Below, in pieces: positions 18,787-29,918 of a stretch of 64,000 bases of DNA. Source of the DNA: Culex pipiens pallens. Its lineage: Eukaryota > Arthropoda > Insecta > Diptera > Culicidae. Within the stretch, counting starts at the first letter, position 1; each line of letters begins with the position of its first letter. Below the pieces are notes generated by a model, which was not told the origin of the DNA, made no database searches, and saw only the letters and a list, made by a program, of their open reading frames with translations. The translations under genes were made by a program, and so were the position numbers. The stretch covers positions 1,116,001-1,180,000 of the forward strand of contig NC_068938.1 in NCBI RefSeq assembly GCF_016801865.2, in the 5' to 3' direction.

Positions 18787-20119
18787 ACAATAGCTCATAG
18801 GTCCTTTTCAAAAAAAAGTCTGGATTTCTACATCCAACAAAAAAGGGCAAGCTAGAAAATAATTGATGATCCCTTAATTTGAATTTCTTGCAAAAAATCA
18901 ATCGACATTTTCAAAATGGCCATTAAAAAAAATGTTTGAGTAGAGGCTAGTATGGAGATTGGAAGGAAAGGGGTGAAGAAACAGCTTTACGAACAGCAGA
19001 ACAAAGGAGAGGGAGCGTTTTCTTGGGGCTTTTCTTCACTTTCTCTGGCTTGCTTTCGCTCCCGCTGCTGCCCATTTGAAATTTTTCTTGACCGGTTCCT
19101 TCCGATGTGCATACACCGCTTAAAATGCAAAGTACAATGTGTTATTGTGGTCAGAAAATTAAGATCTAGCGTTATATATGTAATAAAATCAGCAATCTCA
19201 ACCCAATTCTTAAAATCTTAAATTTTAAAACGCCGACATTTTTGCCGCCATCCCTAAAAAAACTTTGGAGCATTTTAAAGTCATATATTAGGTAACAGAC
19301 CAAAATTTTGAGAAAAATTAAATTTCGTGTTTCAATTATCCGGAGATTTTTTTTTAGCTAGGACTTCAAAAAATCTAGTACGATACGGAGTACGAAAGTC
19401 TTGGCAAAATTTTACTTCGGATAATTGGGTACTAAAGCCCTATGTAAATTTTTATGTACAACGGTAAAAAACACGACAAAAAACCATTTCTGATCATTTT
19501 TTTTTCATTTTAATGCAAACAAAAATAATGACAAGACAACATTTTTTCGATGGATCAACTATGGTCCCCTTGGAACGAGCTGTCAAGTAGGAGCTTTTCT
19601 GTCAAGAAGGACCGCGAGGTTAATTTTTCAAAATTGATTTAAAAATCAATTTTAAACTCTTGGTGGTCATACAAAGGGTCATTGTACCCAGAAAATAAGC
19701 TTTATCGCTGTAAACAATAATATCAGAAATTTAAGCTTCATTTTAGGATCCAATTGAACCACAATTTTTCTTTTTCGTATTCTTATTTTTGATTGTCAAG
19801 CTTAAGTATGACCCCTAAACGATTTTTTAAAGTGATTTAGAATTTTTAAATCCAAGATAGCGGGCAAAATGGCGGTGATTAAATATTTTAAAAAAACACT
19901 CTCAGCTTAATTAGCAATGAACCATTCAAATTTCGCTAAAATGGGCTTGAATTTGTTGATGATTCGATTATCTGAAGTCCCAGACAAACCTTCGGATAAT
20001 CGAACTTACATTTAGGATGCTAGTATTTTGACAATTTATGTTCAACTAAACCTCGATAGATAGTTTATCGTATGCAACATACAGAATTTGTTTGATCATT
20101 CGACAGTCAATATTTTTTT
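18787..20119. other. AT-rich repeat-derived DNA, no gene seen
   Basis: Fragments such as CAATTATCCGGAG (19335-19347) and TTCGGATAATCGAAC (19992-20006) look like parts of an old inverted-repeat element. They match the ATTATCCGAA motif at 7839. The 89-codon frame at 18952-19221 has no recognisable domain. Confidence 0.45.
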
Positions 20120-20736
20120 ATTTTTAGATTTAAAATTTTTTAGATTTTTAAATTTTTAGATTTTAAGATTGTTAGATTTTTAGATTTTTAGATTTTTAGA
20201 TTTTTAGATTTTTAGATTTTTAGATTTTTAGATTTTTAGATTTTTAGATTTTTAGATTTTTAGATTTTTAGATTTTTAGATTTTTAGATTTTTAGATTTT
20301 TAGATTTTTAGATCTTTAGATTTTTAGATCTTTAGATTTTTAGATTTTTAGATTTTTAGATTTTTAGATTTTTAGATTTTTAGATTTTTAGATTTTTAGA
20401 TTTTTAGATTTTTAGATTTTTAGATTTTTAGATTTTTAGATTTTTAGATTTTTAGATTTTTAGATTTTTAGATTTTTAGATTTTTAGATTTTTAGATTTT
20501 TAGATTTTTAGATTTTTAGATTTTTAGATTTTTAGATTTTTAGATTTTTAGATTTTTAGATTTTTAGATTTTTAGATTTTTAGATTTTTAGATTTTTAGA
20601 TTTTTAGATTTTTAGATTTTTAGATTTTTAGATTTTTAGATTTTTAGATTTTTAGATTTTTAGATTTTTAGATTTTTAGATTTTTAGATTTTTAGATTTT
20701 TAGATTTTTAGATTTTTAGATTTTTAGATTTTTAGA
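20120..20736 (+). repeat. (TTTTTAGA)n 8-bp repeat array, left block
   Basis: Near-perfect tandem GATTTTTA units run from about 20172, with a degenerate leading edge from 20120 and rare variants (GATCTTTA near 20310-20330). The block ends exactly where the gag-only retroelement begins (TTTTTAGA|GGACGACC). Confidence 0.97.
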
Positions 20737-22504
20737 GGACGACCTCCGTGTACGCACGAGAGCAAGCAGCAGTCAAGTGCTCAGTGCTCCATCGTTTTTT
20801 CGATTTTTTTCGCCGTAGTTTACCGTGATTAGCCGCGAGTTTGCTCCACCAGCATGCCAAGGGCCGGCCGTGGCCGTGGCAGTTCGAGTGCGGCCTCGAA
20901 AAACCCGCGAAGTTCGTCTACCGGCCGTGTGCAAAAAGGTAAACAAACCAACGCCGTGTCGACCGCCATCGCGCAGGGGAGAGTGAGCGCAGAAGGAATC
21001 GACAAAAAGTTACTACATCCCGGATATGTTCCAAGATCACCAGTGCGAACCCGTTCAGGTACTTCCGGTGCCACGACCAGTGGCACATCGACATCCGCCA
21101 ACATTCCCATCAGGAACGAGTTCCAGATGCTGAGCGACGACGAAGAAAACAACAACAACAACACCGACGGTAGCAGCACTACCGACGACGACGACGATGA
21201 TGGTCGTGCACGGAAAAAAGTGCCGACGTCAAAAAAGAACAATTCTCCAACGGAACGAAGACCACCTCCAATTTTTGTTTTGGACACGTTGGCGGACGAT
21301 GTTGACGAGTTGCTGGAAGGCCTCGGATATTGTCTGAAAATCGGTAAGTCGGCAGTGCAAGTGATCACACTGAACAGAAAAGATTTCGACCTGGTGCTTG
21401 AAGAACTGAAGCGTAGCAACTTCAACTTCTACTCATACGACCCAGAGAAGCCCCCTGTTAAGGTCGTCTTGCAGGGTTACCAAGACCGTCCGATCGCCGA
21501 CCTGAAGCGACACCTCTCGAACGCCGGAATAAAGCCACGGGAGATAAAAGTGCTCTCGCGAAAGACAACAGTCACGGGTACGCATACCCTGTACCTGTTG
21601 TACTTCGACCGCGGCACTGTCAAGATCCAAGATCTGCGGCGGACTAAGACGTTGGACGGTTTTTGGGTAAACTGGCGGTTTTACGCCAAGAACCCGACGG
21701 ACGTAGCGCAATGCCACCGTTGCCAGAAATTCGGCCACGGCTCGCGGCACTGCAACCTTCGGCCCCGCTGCGTGAAGTGCGGTGAGCCACACCTCTCGGA
21801 GGCGTGCGCACTGCCACGAAAGGCGGACTTGGGGGAAAACGCAGAACAAACTAAGCCGCGCGTAAAGTGCGCGAACTGTGACGGCAACCATACCGGCAAT
21901 TACCGCGGATGCGTCGCGCGCAAGGCCTACCTCGAGGAGCAGGAAAAGAGGAAGAAGAAAGCAGCAGCGTCCCACTCTCCTCAGCGAAGTACGAACGCAA
22001 CCGTTCCTGCAGTTGGACAGCGTACGATTCCAGCGGACAACCCAGCGATCCCTCCTGGATGGGGGCGGTCGTTTGCAAGCGTGGTCGCTGCCGGTAGCGG
22101 CGATGCGGCCCAGCAAGGAGTCACCGGGGAAGATCTCTTTACCCTGCCGGAGTTCTTTGCTCTCGCGGGGGAGATGATGACGCGGTTTCGGAGCTGCCGT
22201 AACAAGGCGGAGCAATTTTTGGCCCTCGGGGAGCTGATGATCAAGCACATCTATAATTGATTATTTTTGTCTGTGATCTAGTTTTAAGCTTTCTCTCTAT
22301 CTATCCTTTTCCCATTGCACTTTCTGTAAGTTTTTTGAAAACTTTTTCTTACTCTTGTCTATTCCATAGTTATAAGTAATAATTTTTCGATTGAATAACG
22401 ATGTAAAACACAGCTGAAAGGAACACCAAAACTCTGTTGTGTACCTAAATGAACTCATTGTAACTTGATTATTCACAAATAAAACCGAATTGAAATTGAA
22501 AAAA
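20737..22504 (+). mobile_element. Gag-only jockey-like non-LTR retroelement inside the 8-bp repeat array
   Basis: A 1.77-kb unit has a 117-bp 5'UTR, one intact ORF (20854-22260), a ~245-bp 3'UTR with AATAAA at 22478-22483, and a short A-rich end. It joins array DNA on both sides. There is no ORF2 (endonuclease/reverse transcriptase) between the ORF1 stop and the 3' end, so mobility would need enzymes in trans. A diverged copy of the 3'UTR is at 28893-29000. In content (gag alone) and setting (repeat arrays) it recalls HeT-A of Drosophila and HAL1-type half-LINEs. No relation to either is shown here. Confidence 0.85.
20854..22260 (+). CDS. ORF1 (Gag-like) protein of a jockey-type retrotransposon
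   Basis: An intact 468-residue frame. Residues 1-90 are basic and Ser/Gly-rich, followed by an Asn/Asp-rich acidic stretch (about 97-117). Residues 135-280 hold the region preceding the zinc knuckles that is typical of arthropod jockey/X-element nucleic-acid-binding proteins (KVVLQGYQDRPIADLKRHL and GFWVNWRFYAKN phrases). Three zinc knuckles follow: C287-x2-C-x4-H-x4-C300, C306-x2-C-x3-H-x4-C318 and C339-x2-C-x3-H-x6-C353. The C-terminus has a Lys-rich stretch (366-376) and a helical end. Gag proteins of this kind bind element RNA and form ribonucleoprotein particles. The ATG at 20854 is followed by an RG-rich start and is preceded by stop codons. The codon usage is GC-rich, unlike the array around it. 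Confidence 0.93.
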   Translation: MPRAGRGRGSSSAASKNPRSSSTGRVQKGKQTNAVSTAIAQGRVSAEGIDKKLLHPGYVPRSPVRTRSGTSGATTSGTSTSANIPIRNEFQMLSDDEENNNNNTDGSSTTDDDDDDGRARKKVPTSKKNNSPTERRPPPIFVLDTLADDVDELLEGLGYCLKIGKSAVQVITLNRKDFDLVLEELKRSNFNFYSYDPEKPPVKVVLQGYQDRPIADLKRHLSNAGIKPREIKVLSRKTTVTGTHTLYLLYFDRGTVKIQDLRRTKTLDGFWVNWRFYAKNPTDVAQCHRCQKFGHGSRHCNLRPRCVKCGEPHLSEACALPRKADLGENAEQTKPRVKCANCDGNHTGNYRGCVARKAYLEEQEKRKKKAAASHSPQRSTNATVPAVGQRTIPADNPAIPPGWGRSFASVVAAGSGDAAQQGVTGEDLFTLPEFFALAGEMMTRFRSCRNKAEQFLALGELMIKHIYN

Positions 22505-23405
22505 TAGATTTTTAGATTTTTAGATTTTTAGATTTTTAGATTTTTAGATTTTTAGATTTTTAGATTTTTAGATTTTTAGATTTTTAGATTTTTAGATTTT
22601 TAGATTTTTAGATTTTTAGATTTTTAGATTTTTAGATTTTTAGATTTTTAGATTTTTAGATTTTTAGATTTTTAGATTTTTAGATTTTTAGATTTTTAGA
22701 TTTTTAGATTTTTAGATTTTTAGATTTTTAGATTTTTAGATTTTTAGATTTTTAGATTTTTAGATTTTTAGATTTTTAGATTTTTAGATTTTTAGATTTT
22801 TAGATTTTTAGATTTTTAGATTTTTAGATTTTTAGATTTTTAGATTTTTAGATTTTTAAATTTTTAGATTTTTTAGATTTTTTAGAATTTTAGAGTTTTA
22901 GAATTTTAGATTTTTAGAATTTTAGAATTTTAGATTTTTAAATTTTTAAATTTTTAGATTTTTAGATTTTTAGATTTTTAGAATTTTAGATTTTTAGATT
23001 TTTAGATTTTTAGATTTTTAGATTTTTAGATTTTTAGATTTTTAAATTTTTAGATTTTTAGATTTTTAGAATTTTAGAGTTTTAGAATTTTAGATTTTTA
23101 GAATTTTAGAATTTTAGATTTTTAAATTTTTAGATTTTTAGATTTTTAGATTTTTAGAATTTTAGATTTTTAGATTTTTAGATTTTTAGATTTTTAGATT
23201 TTTAGATTTTTAGATTTTTAGATTTTTAGATTTTTAGATTTTTAGATTTTTAGAATTTTAGATTTTTAGATTTTTAGATTTTTAGATTTTTAGATTTTTA
23301 GATTTTTAGATTTTTAGATTTTTAGATTTTTAGATTTTTAGATTTTTAGATTTTTAGATTTTTAGATTTTTAGATTTTTAGATTTTTAGATTTTTAGATT
23401 TTTAG
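22505..23405 (+). repeat. (TTTTTAGA)n 8-bp repeat array, right block
   Basis: The same unit and orientation as the left block, beginning directly after the element's A-rich 3' end. The first ~350 bp are near-perfect. A variant zone (about 22855-23260) contains AATTTTAGA, GTTTTAGA and AATTTTTA units. The distal part is again regular, and the array ends at TTTTTAG|TGGTAAACAG. Confidence 0.97.
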
Positions 23406-23520
23406 TGGTAAACAGCTAGTTTTACAGGCGATTTCTCTTCTCGATTTGCCTATGTCTGCGTAAAAATGGTATATACACAGCTACATAGTGTGCGTGTCTG
23501 AAACCGTTGATATTTCTTTT

Positions 23521-24381
23521 CTGCCCATGATTGAAAATTCGGCTATTATGCCAAATCGACGCTAACATTTCAAAAAGCATCATGTACAAACCATGCGTTT
23601 TGAGAAAAACGCATTTGAATGTTGAGCATCAATTTTCAATTCCCATTTTAATATAAAAGCAAAATAAGATGTTCTAATGATAACAAACGGTGAAAAACGT
23701 TGCTTTTATTGATAATTGAACATCCAAATTCAATAAAACATTATTTCCGTAATTTTATTTGAGAAAAACAAACATAACTTCTTTTGAAATCACCAACGTC
23801 TATATCACCCTGCTGTCATTGAGGGGGACGCTTTGTTATGATTCGGTTTTCTTCGCCGAATGTACATAGCGCTTTGTTCATGTTGCTTTTTTTTCGTCAC
23901 GAGGTTAATGTAGTCTTTTGTTTGACAGATTGACAGGGCTATATAAACAGGGACTGCTGATGGCAGAGATTTTGTTTATGTTACTTTATTTAAAATCATG
24001 ATTAAACATACTTTACTGAAGTAACTTTTGCTCATTTTTGGTGGAGAGGTTGCTTATTAGGAGTACTTTCAGAATATGCAATAACTTAGAAAGTGTCAAA
24101 ATTTACATGATGCTTTTTGAAATGTTACCGTCGAAATCAAGTATTCCGAGAAAAACGTGTTTTAGTGTTTGTCACAAAATCTCCGTCAAGGCAATTTCCC
24201 ATAAGAGTGGCATATTAGCCGTTTGGTTTTTCGCATCGGCAGCCAAGTCTAAACACTATTTCAGTTAAATTCAAGTTCCAGAAGATGCGTTGGAACATCC
24301 TCTACCACCTGGTGCTAATATCTCGTTTTTGCCAAAAGTGGATATTAGCTCGATATTAGCCGTTTTTTCAATGATGGGCAG
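23521..24381. mobile_element. TIR element, long form (861 bp)
   Basis: The left end CTGCCCATGATTGAAAATTC then GGCTATTATG pairs with the right end (reverse complement CTGCCCATCATTGAAAAAAC then GGCTAATATC). 24132-24381 is nearly identical to the right part of the 269-bp element at 40413-40681, which is an internally deleted relative. No transposase frame is visible in the 580-bp extra interior. Confidence 0.75.
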
Positions 24382-24399
24382 TTTCGGACCTTTTTAAAA

Positions 24400-24947
24400 A
24401 AAACTCCAGAAATATTTACATTATTCAGTGTCCACCCCCTCTGGCACAGCTCTACCGATTTTACCGCCCGCGTTTGACAGCTTGCGTTGAATCGCAAAAC
24501 TTTTCCGTTCCTGTTTTTCTCCCGTCATCGCGATTCGCACCAGTTTGAGTTGAGATTTCGAACGGATCGGACGTGTCTCCCTCGGTCGGTCAGCTGTTGC
24601 GCGTTTTTTTCTTTTCCTTTCCTTCACACTACACAGCAGCCCGAATTGTTTCCTGAAAAGTGTGGGGGGCGCCGCGGGTGATTTCGCGGAGGAAAAAGGT
24701 GTTTTTTTCGAGCTCTAGTGTGTGAGTGCGAGTGAGAGAGAGAGGGCAAGTGTGGAAAATATTTTTTCTTCGATGAAAAAAAGTCGGTGACTGGGCGAAA
24801 AAGAAAAGAGAGAAAAACCTGTGTGTGTGGGGAAAATCTTGCATAAGCTTTTCGTCCTTTTTTGAGGGCGCTGTCGATCCAGATTCCAGCGCACCCAGGA
24901 GCAGTGTCCACCCCGGACGCGGACGGATTCGCGAACGCACACACACG
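24400..24947 (+). promoter_or_regulatory. Candidate promoter and non-coding first exon (possibly HECTD1)
   Basis: A locally GC-rich stretch with CAG-type initiators (for example GGTCGGTCAGCTG near 24586), GA-repeat sequence and a good donor (ACACACG|GTAGGT at 24947/24948) on the + strand. No long ORF is present. This is the sort of sequence seen in insect 5'UTR exons. The HECTD1 start codon at 56108 lies directly behind a splice acceptor, so at least one upstream non-coding exon must exist. This is one candidate; assignment is inference. Confidence 0.35.
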
Positions 24948-25969
24948 GTAGGTCGCAACACGAAATTCCGCAGCGCAGTTGGGAAATCGCGAACAAAAAA
25001 AAAAAACGGCGAAAAGAACGAGTGCGATACGTCAAAATGGTCGACCATCATCGTAGCAGGCCGTGGCCGATGAAGATGGGTTTTGTGTTTTTGTGTTCAA
25101 TTTCAGTGAATCACAAAAGAGTGGAGCACGGCGAGAAAATTTGTGTTTTGAACACAAAATCCCGTTTTCGGTCGGAACATTGCAAAGGGGCGTAGAAAGT
25201 TTTCAAAACAAATCATTAAGTTGAACGCACAATTTGACCTATTTTTAAATTCGTCGAAATCCTTCTAGAGTGAGATGCTTCAAAAAACGTATTTTTAAAA
25301 CACTTTTCACTTTGCTTTTTTTGCGTTGCGGTGATCGACCTGCGGAAAATTCTTTTTTCTCTACTGATGTTTTCACTCGTCAACAGGGCGAGAAAAAAAC
25401 TGCGTTTTTTCTTCGTTTCTCACACAAGTCTTGTTTATCCCATTCTCGTTCGACGTCGTCGTCGCTCATTTGCGTAAATAAATAGAACTTGTCGAAAATC
25501 GAATTTCGGCATGATTGATTTGTTTTGTTCCTCCGGAAGTGGCCACCGGAGTCCAACCCACAACAAATACAACAGCGACAACGACGACGACGAGAGGTGA
25601 TGATTTATTGAACTCTTGAGTATTGATTTTTGCCTGCCAATGGCCACAGGTCAAGGGTGTTTTCTCTTATTTTGTTCCGCCCTTCGTCATCATCGTCGTC
25701 ACTGCCGACTGGCGCACGGGAAAATCAATGTGAGGTATTGCTGCCTTCTGGTGGCCACTTTTGGGAATAGGAAGGGACGGATGGGGAACGAACGAACATC
25801 GATTCGTGATGAAGAATGACTCAAATAAAAGATCGATTTGCATGAGCACGCTGCAGTGATTCATAATTGAAGCATATTTCGTCATATTTTAAGTTCTGTT
25901 TACGAATATTTAAAAAAGTAACCCTGCAACAAAGTCCTGTATCTAACTGAAAAAAAAATACTTATTTAT
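24948..25969. other. No coding gene seen
   Basis: Moderately GC-rich DNA with (CGA)n-type triplets near 25580-25595. Short frames on both strands have no domain. The region probably belongs to a first intron or promoter zone. Confidence 0.4.
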
Positions 25970-26195
25970 ATCCTCGCTCCTCTGTAGATTCTGTGAAATG
26001 TAAACCGTTCACAGAATACGCTCTGCGGTAAACATAACGCAGTACGGCTGTCCGCTTTAATTTTGTATTATATTTCCGGGTGTTCTCGGATGTACTGCCA
26101 ATTATTAATATTGACAAGTGGGGCGTAATTTAATCACAAGACTTTCCAGCATGCTTTCATCGGACTTTGTGCGTTTGTATTAAATTAGATTATAT
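25970..26195 (+). repeat. Second copy of the 3' end of the (GATTA)n-tailed retroelement
   Basis: It aligns with 18530-18760: GTTCACAGAATACGCTCTGCG, CTCGGATGTACTG, ATTATTAATATTGACAAG, CATGCTTTCATCGGACT. It ends in TTAAATTAGATTA. It is 5'-truncated and has no clear target duplication. Confidence 0.75.
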
Positions 26196-28659
26196 AAGAC
26201 GAATAGTTTTAATTATAACCTATAACTTTGCCGAAGACACAAAATCACTAAATCTCCAAATACAGATTTTTATATATTTACTTATCAATTTTGTATGACC
26301 AACCCACAAAATTGTATGGAGACTTTGGTTAATCACGAAATGATCTCGGAAAATGTAGAGACCTACTCATTAGATTTAATTGCAGTGAATTTAAAAATAC
26401 AGGGTTATTTGATTGAATCAATGAAAATAATTTAACATTAAGTGCGTAAAGGTTTTGATACATTTAACAAATAATATTATTGTGCTCAGAAAATATTAAA
26501 AAACGAGAATGACATTTGGTTAGAGCGGAAAATATTTCGAAACCACCACATCGTATCAAAAATTCTTCCAGGAATTTGACGAGCTTACAAAAACAATACA
26601 CTGTTAAAATACATGCTATTTTTTTAGATTTTAAGGTCACGTTGTGAAATTTGAGTATGTATTTTTTTCTTTTGAACTATTTGTGCCTAATGTTTAAAAC
26701 ATGTCTCATTAAAAATAAAAAATAACGTGTCTCTCCTTTAAAAAAAAACATTTTTTGAAACCCCGCTTAGTTCGATGAACATTGAAATACTGTGTGAGGG
26801 AGATACATCCAATGTTTACACTTGTGTTTAGGACCTAATAACAAATCCAGAAACCATGTTTTTAAAATGTGATCTGGATGTAGAAATTTTGATATAAAAA
26901 CATTTTTGTTTCCTCACCTTTCTTAGGAAAGGCTATAAAATCACTCGAAAAATGAACTTCTTAATTTGCCTTAAGCCTCATTTGACTCGTCTTGGATTCC
27001 CATAATTCTCTATTGAAAATTATGAAGTTTAATAAAGGAATTCAAAAGCTATGCTATAAAAACCATTTTGACTAAAGTCCGGAAGATTTAAAAATGGTGG
27101 TTTTGTAAGGAAGGCCGCCATGCTATACAGTTTTAGAAAAGTATTTAAAAGAACGAGCTTTTTAACGAGCCCAAAACATTGACGATCTGACAACCCTATA
27201 AAAAGTTATAAGCACTTAAGTGTTATTTACGTGGAATTTACAATTTTGACTCCTAAAAAAACCTACCAAATGTTTTGGTATTGAAAACAAAATTAATAAA
27301 TAATAATATGTCATGTAAAAAAAACGTTTAATGTAAGAAAAACGCAGATTAAAAAAAAAATTCTCCAACGACATGCCACCCGAGCAACGTTGCTGTGAAT
27401 TGGGCAAAATTTTAAATTTAGTTGCTTCATTCAACATTAATTTTAACAAATCAAGGGGTGATCCCTAGCAACTATCCGCAACCGCATGTGGCCGATCAAA
27501 GCTTCAAGGTTGACCCTGGACTCGTACGCAATGGTCTTACATTACCGATGGCCATCTACAGCAAGCGACAATGAGCCTCCAAAGTCGATGCAACACATCA
27601 GACAACAACCAGCCGAAAAAGAAGAGTGGGAAGAAGCCACAACCCCTCCGCGCACAGAGCTAATGATGTTTTTATACAACTTATTCGCGCTGAAGATTAT
27701 AATTAACGCCACCCGTAGCAACAACACCAAAAGCGTCTGCTTCTTTTTTCGATGGTCAAACGCAGCATTGAACGGCATTGAAATGGGTCGATTGCTCCAC
27801 AAAACGGCGGCGGGCTCTCAAGTGTCCGATGGCCAATAAATTGCTCGTTTCGTATCTTCAATTTTGTTAACCAATTCTAAGACCTTTGCCACTCAGCAGA
27901 TCGGCTGAAAATTTTTTTTTTCCTCTTCATGCAACAGAAAAGTTTGATTCGTTTCCTCTATGACGGACAAAATGTTGCGTGCGTTTTTTTTCTGCTTCTT
28001 CTTCTAAGGTGAGGGGACTTTCGTAATCGAAGACACGAAACAAAAAATAGTTGTATTTTCGACAACCACTTTGCCGAAATGACTGCACGTTGCACCGCAC
28101 TGGTGCGGCGAAGTGACTGACTAGAGCCAATATAATAATGAAATACAATAATAATAAAATATGCCATAAGTACCACCCTGCCTGTTCGTGCGAGCGAGGT
28201 GCAAGTAAACGGGTAGGGGAGAGTTGGTAAATGTATCACTTTCGCTTATTGGAAACATTAAAGAAATATTTTGTGAAGAGCATTTTATTCTGGCAGCAAA
28301 ATTTAATTTTCCAAATTCGATCTGATGATATGTCCAAATTATTCTGGTATCATTTTCACAAAAATGGCAACATTTATTTGAAAGTTTTAGGTAAAATTCA
28401 TAAAGACAGGATTCATACTTTATATTAAGACTTTAACACATTTTTGGGATCTTATTTAAAGGTGATATAATTTTGTTTAAAATTTGCATTGGCTTTATCA
28501 TTTTCTTCAAAATATCATAAATATTTTTTTCAACAATTTGATTTTAAATATTCGGCTTCGCTTCGCTAAAAGACGGTGATTTTAGCAGATTGCAGACTAG
28601 ATTTTGTCATGTGTTGTGATGATTGTCTAAGCCCAAGTTGCCTAGGAATTGATAATTGC
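26196..28659. repeat. Mixed degenerate repeats; no gene seen
   Basis: 26225-26345 is a fragment of the foldback family (CTTTGCCGAAGACAC, AATTGTATGGAGACTT). 26900-27240 is an inverted, diverged copy of 32450-32930 (shared phrases around GACGATCTGACAACCCT and AAATGGTGGTTTTGTAAGGA). 27480-27840 is less AT-rich and has a 117-codon frame without recognisable domains. I see no exon with both splice sites and conserved coding sequence. Confidence 0.45.
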
Positions 28660-28835
28660 TCAGTAAAAAATGTGTAAATTTGGAAGGTTATTTATGATGT
28701 AATTTTACCTCGATTTAGACTAAAAAAGTGATATTACACCAGAAAAGAGGTAAAAGTACAAATTGTCAATGGTATAATTAGACATTTTTTCTGACATACA
28801 AGATGTACCTCTTCCCACATGTAATATTACCATGA
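28660..28835. repeat. MITE-family fragment (CAGTAAAAAATGTGTAA type)
   Basis: GTAATTTTACCTC, GATATTACACCAGAAAAGAGG and ATGTAATATTACCATG phrases recur in related arms at 54340-54480 and 56940-57120. These mark a short AT-rich MITE family with CACAGTAA-like termini. Confidence 0.5.
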
Positions 28836-28892
28836 TTTTTTTTTTACTTTGTAGGAATAGAATATGATTTGGCAGACGGGAAGTATTGATGC

Positions 28893-29000
28893 CGTTAACA
28901 GCAATAATTGTTCCAAAATGTAACACACAGCTGACAGGAATTCTAAAACTCTGTTATGCACTTCTAAAGACCTTCTTGTAACTTGAAACTATAAGTGAAT
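28893..29000 (+). repeat. Diverged copy of the gag-only element's 3'UTR
   Basis: 28921-28988 aligns with 22404-22470: ACACAGCTGAcAGGAA, AAAACTCTGTTaTG, CTTGTAACTTGAAACT versus the corresponding ACACAGCTGAaAGGAA, AAAACTCTGTTgTG and ATTGTAACTTGATTATT. No (TTTTTAGA)n is next to it. It could be a 5'-truncated relative or the end of the parental autonomous family. Confidence 0.7.
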
Positions 29001-29089
29001 ATATCAACTCCACTTTTTTAAGGGGATAAGGAAAAATCTCCACGTTATCCCCAAATAAGTTTCGCTTGTAATTGAACGATTTTTAGAAA

Positions 29090-29350
29090 AGTTAAGGATG
29101 AGGGCAGGCGTGAATAATTACGCTGTTCCCTTTGTAAGCGGATGATTCCAGTCTGTTCCTGCCTTCCATCAGATGGGGAAGTAAAACGTTGGTCCCGGCT
29201 TTAGTTGTTGTTAGGCCGTTAAGTCATTCCTGGTGTAGTAGGATTCGTCTCCCTGGTATAAGTAAAAACTAAAACTACGGTTGGACTCGCAATCCAAAAG
29301 TCGTCATTTCGAATCCTGGGGTAGAAGGTTCCTTGTAGTAAAAAGAAACT
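29090..29350 (+). repeat. SINE/LINE-end-like segment with a tRNA-like arm
   Basis: The stretch contains a perfect 5-bp anticodon-type hairpin, TTGGA-CTCGCAA-TCCAA (29281-29297), followed by a box B-like TTTCGAATCCTGG. A clear box A and acceptor stem were not found, so it is not called as a tRNA gene. Confidence 0.45.
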
Positions 29351-29496
29351 TGTTTTTGTAGTGTGCTGATATGATTTTGATGCGAGATAAATAAAAACGC
29401 TGAAAATTGATAATTTGTTCCAATTTTAAAACTAGACTTGACATTTCTAAACATTTTTTTTTTAATCGAATTTTATTTTTGTTGATTTGAAAGTAC

Positions 29497-29918
<422 letters not shown>

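Noticed and set aside
21433..22248. 271-codon minus-strand frame in the retroelement
   Set aside because: It lies opposite the zinc-knuckle ORF1 and lacks any domain.
20120..23405. Reading the 8-bp array as telomeric repeat
   Set aside because: The unit is not the insect TTAGG repeat and the array is internal between ordinary genes here. A telomeric role cannot be claimed from sequence alone.
27486..27839. 117-codon + strand frame
   Set aside because: No recognisable domain, no splice sites and no supporting context.
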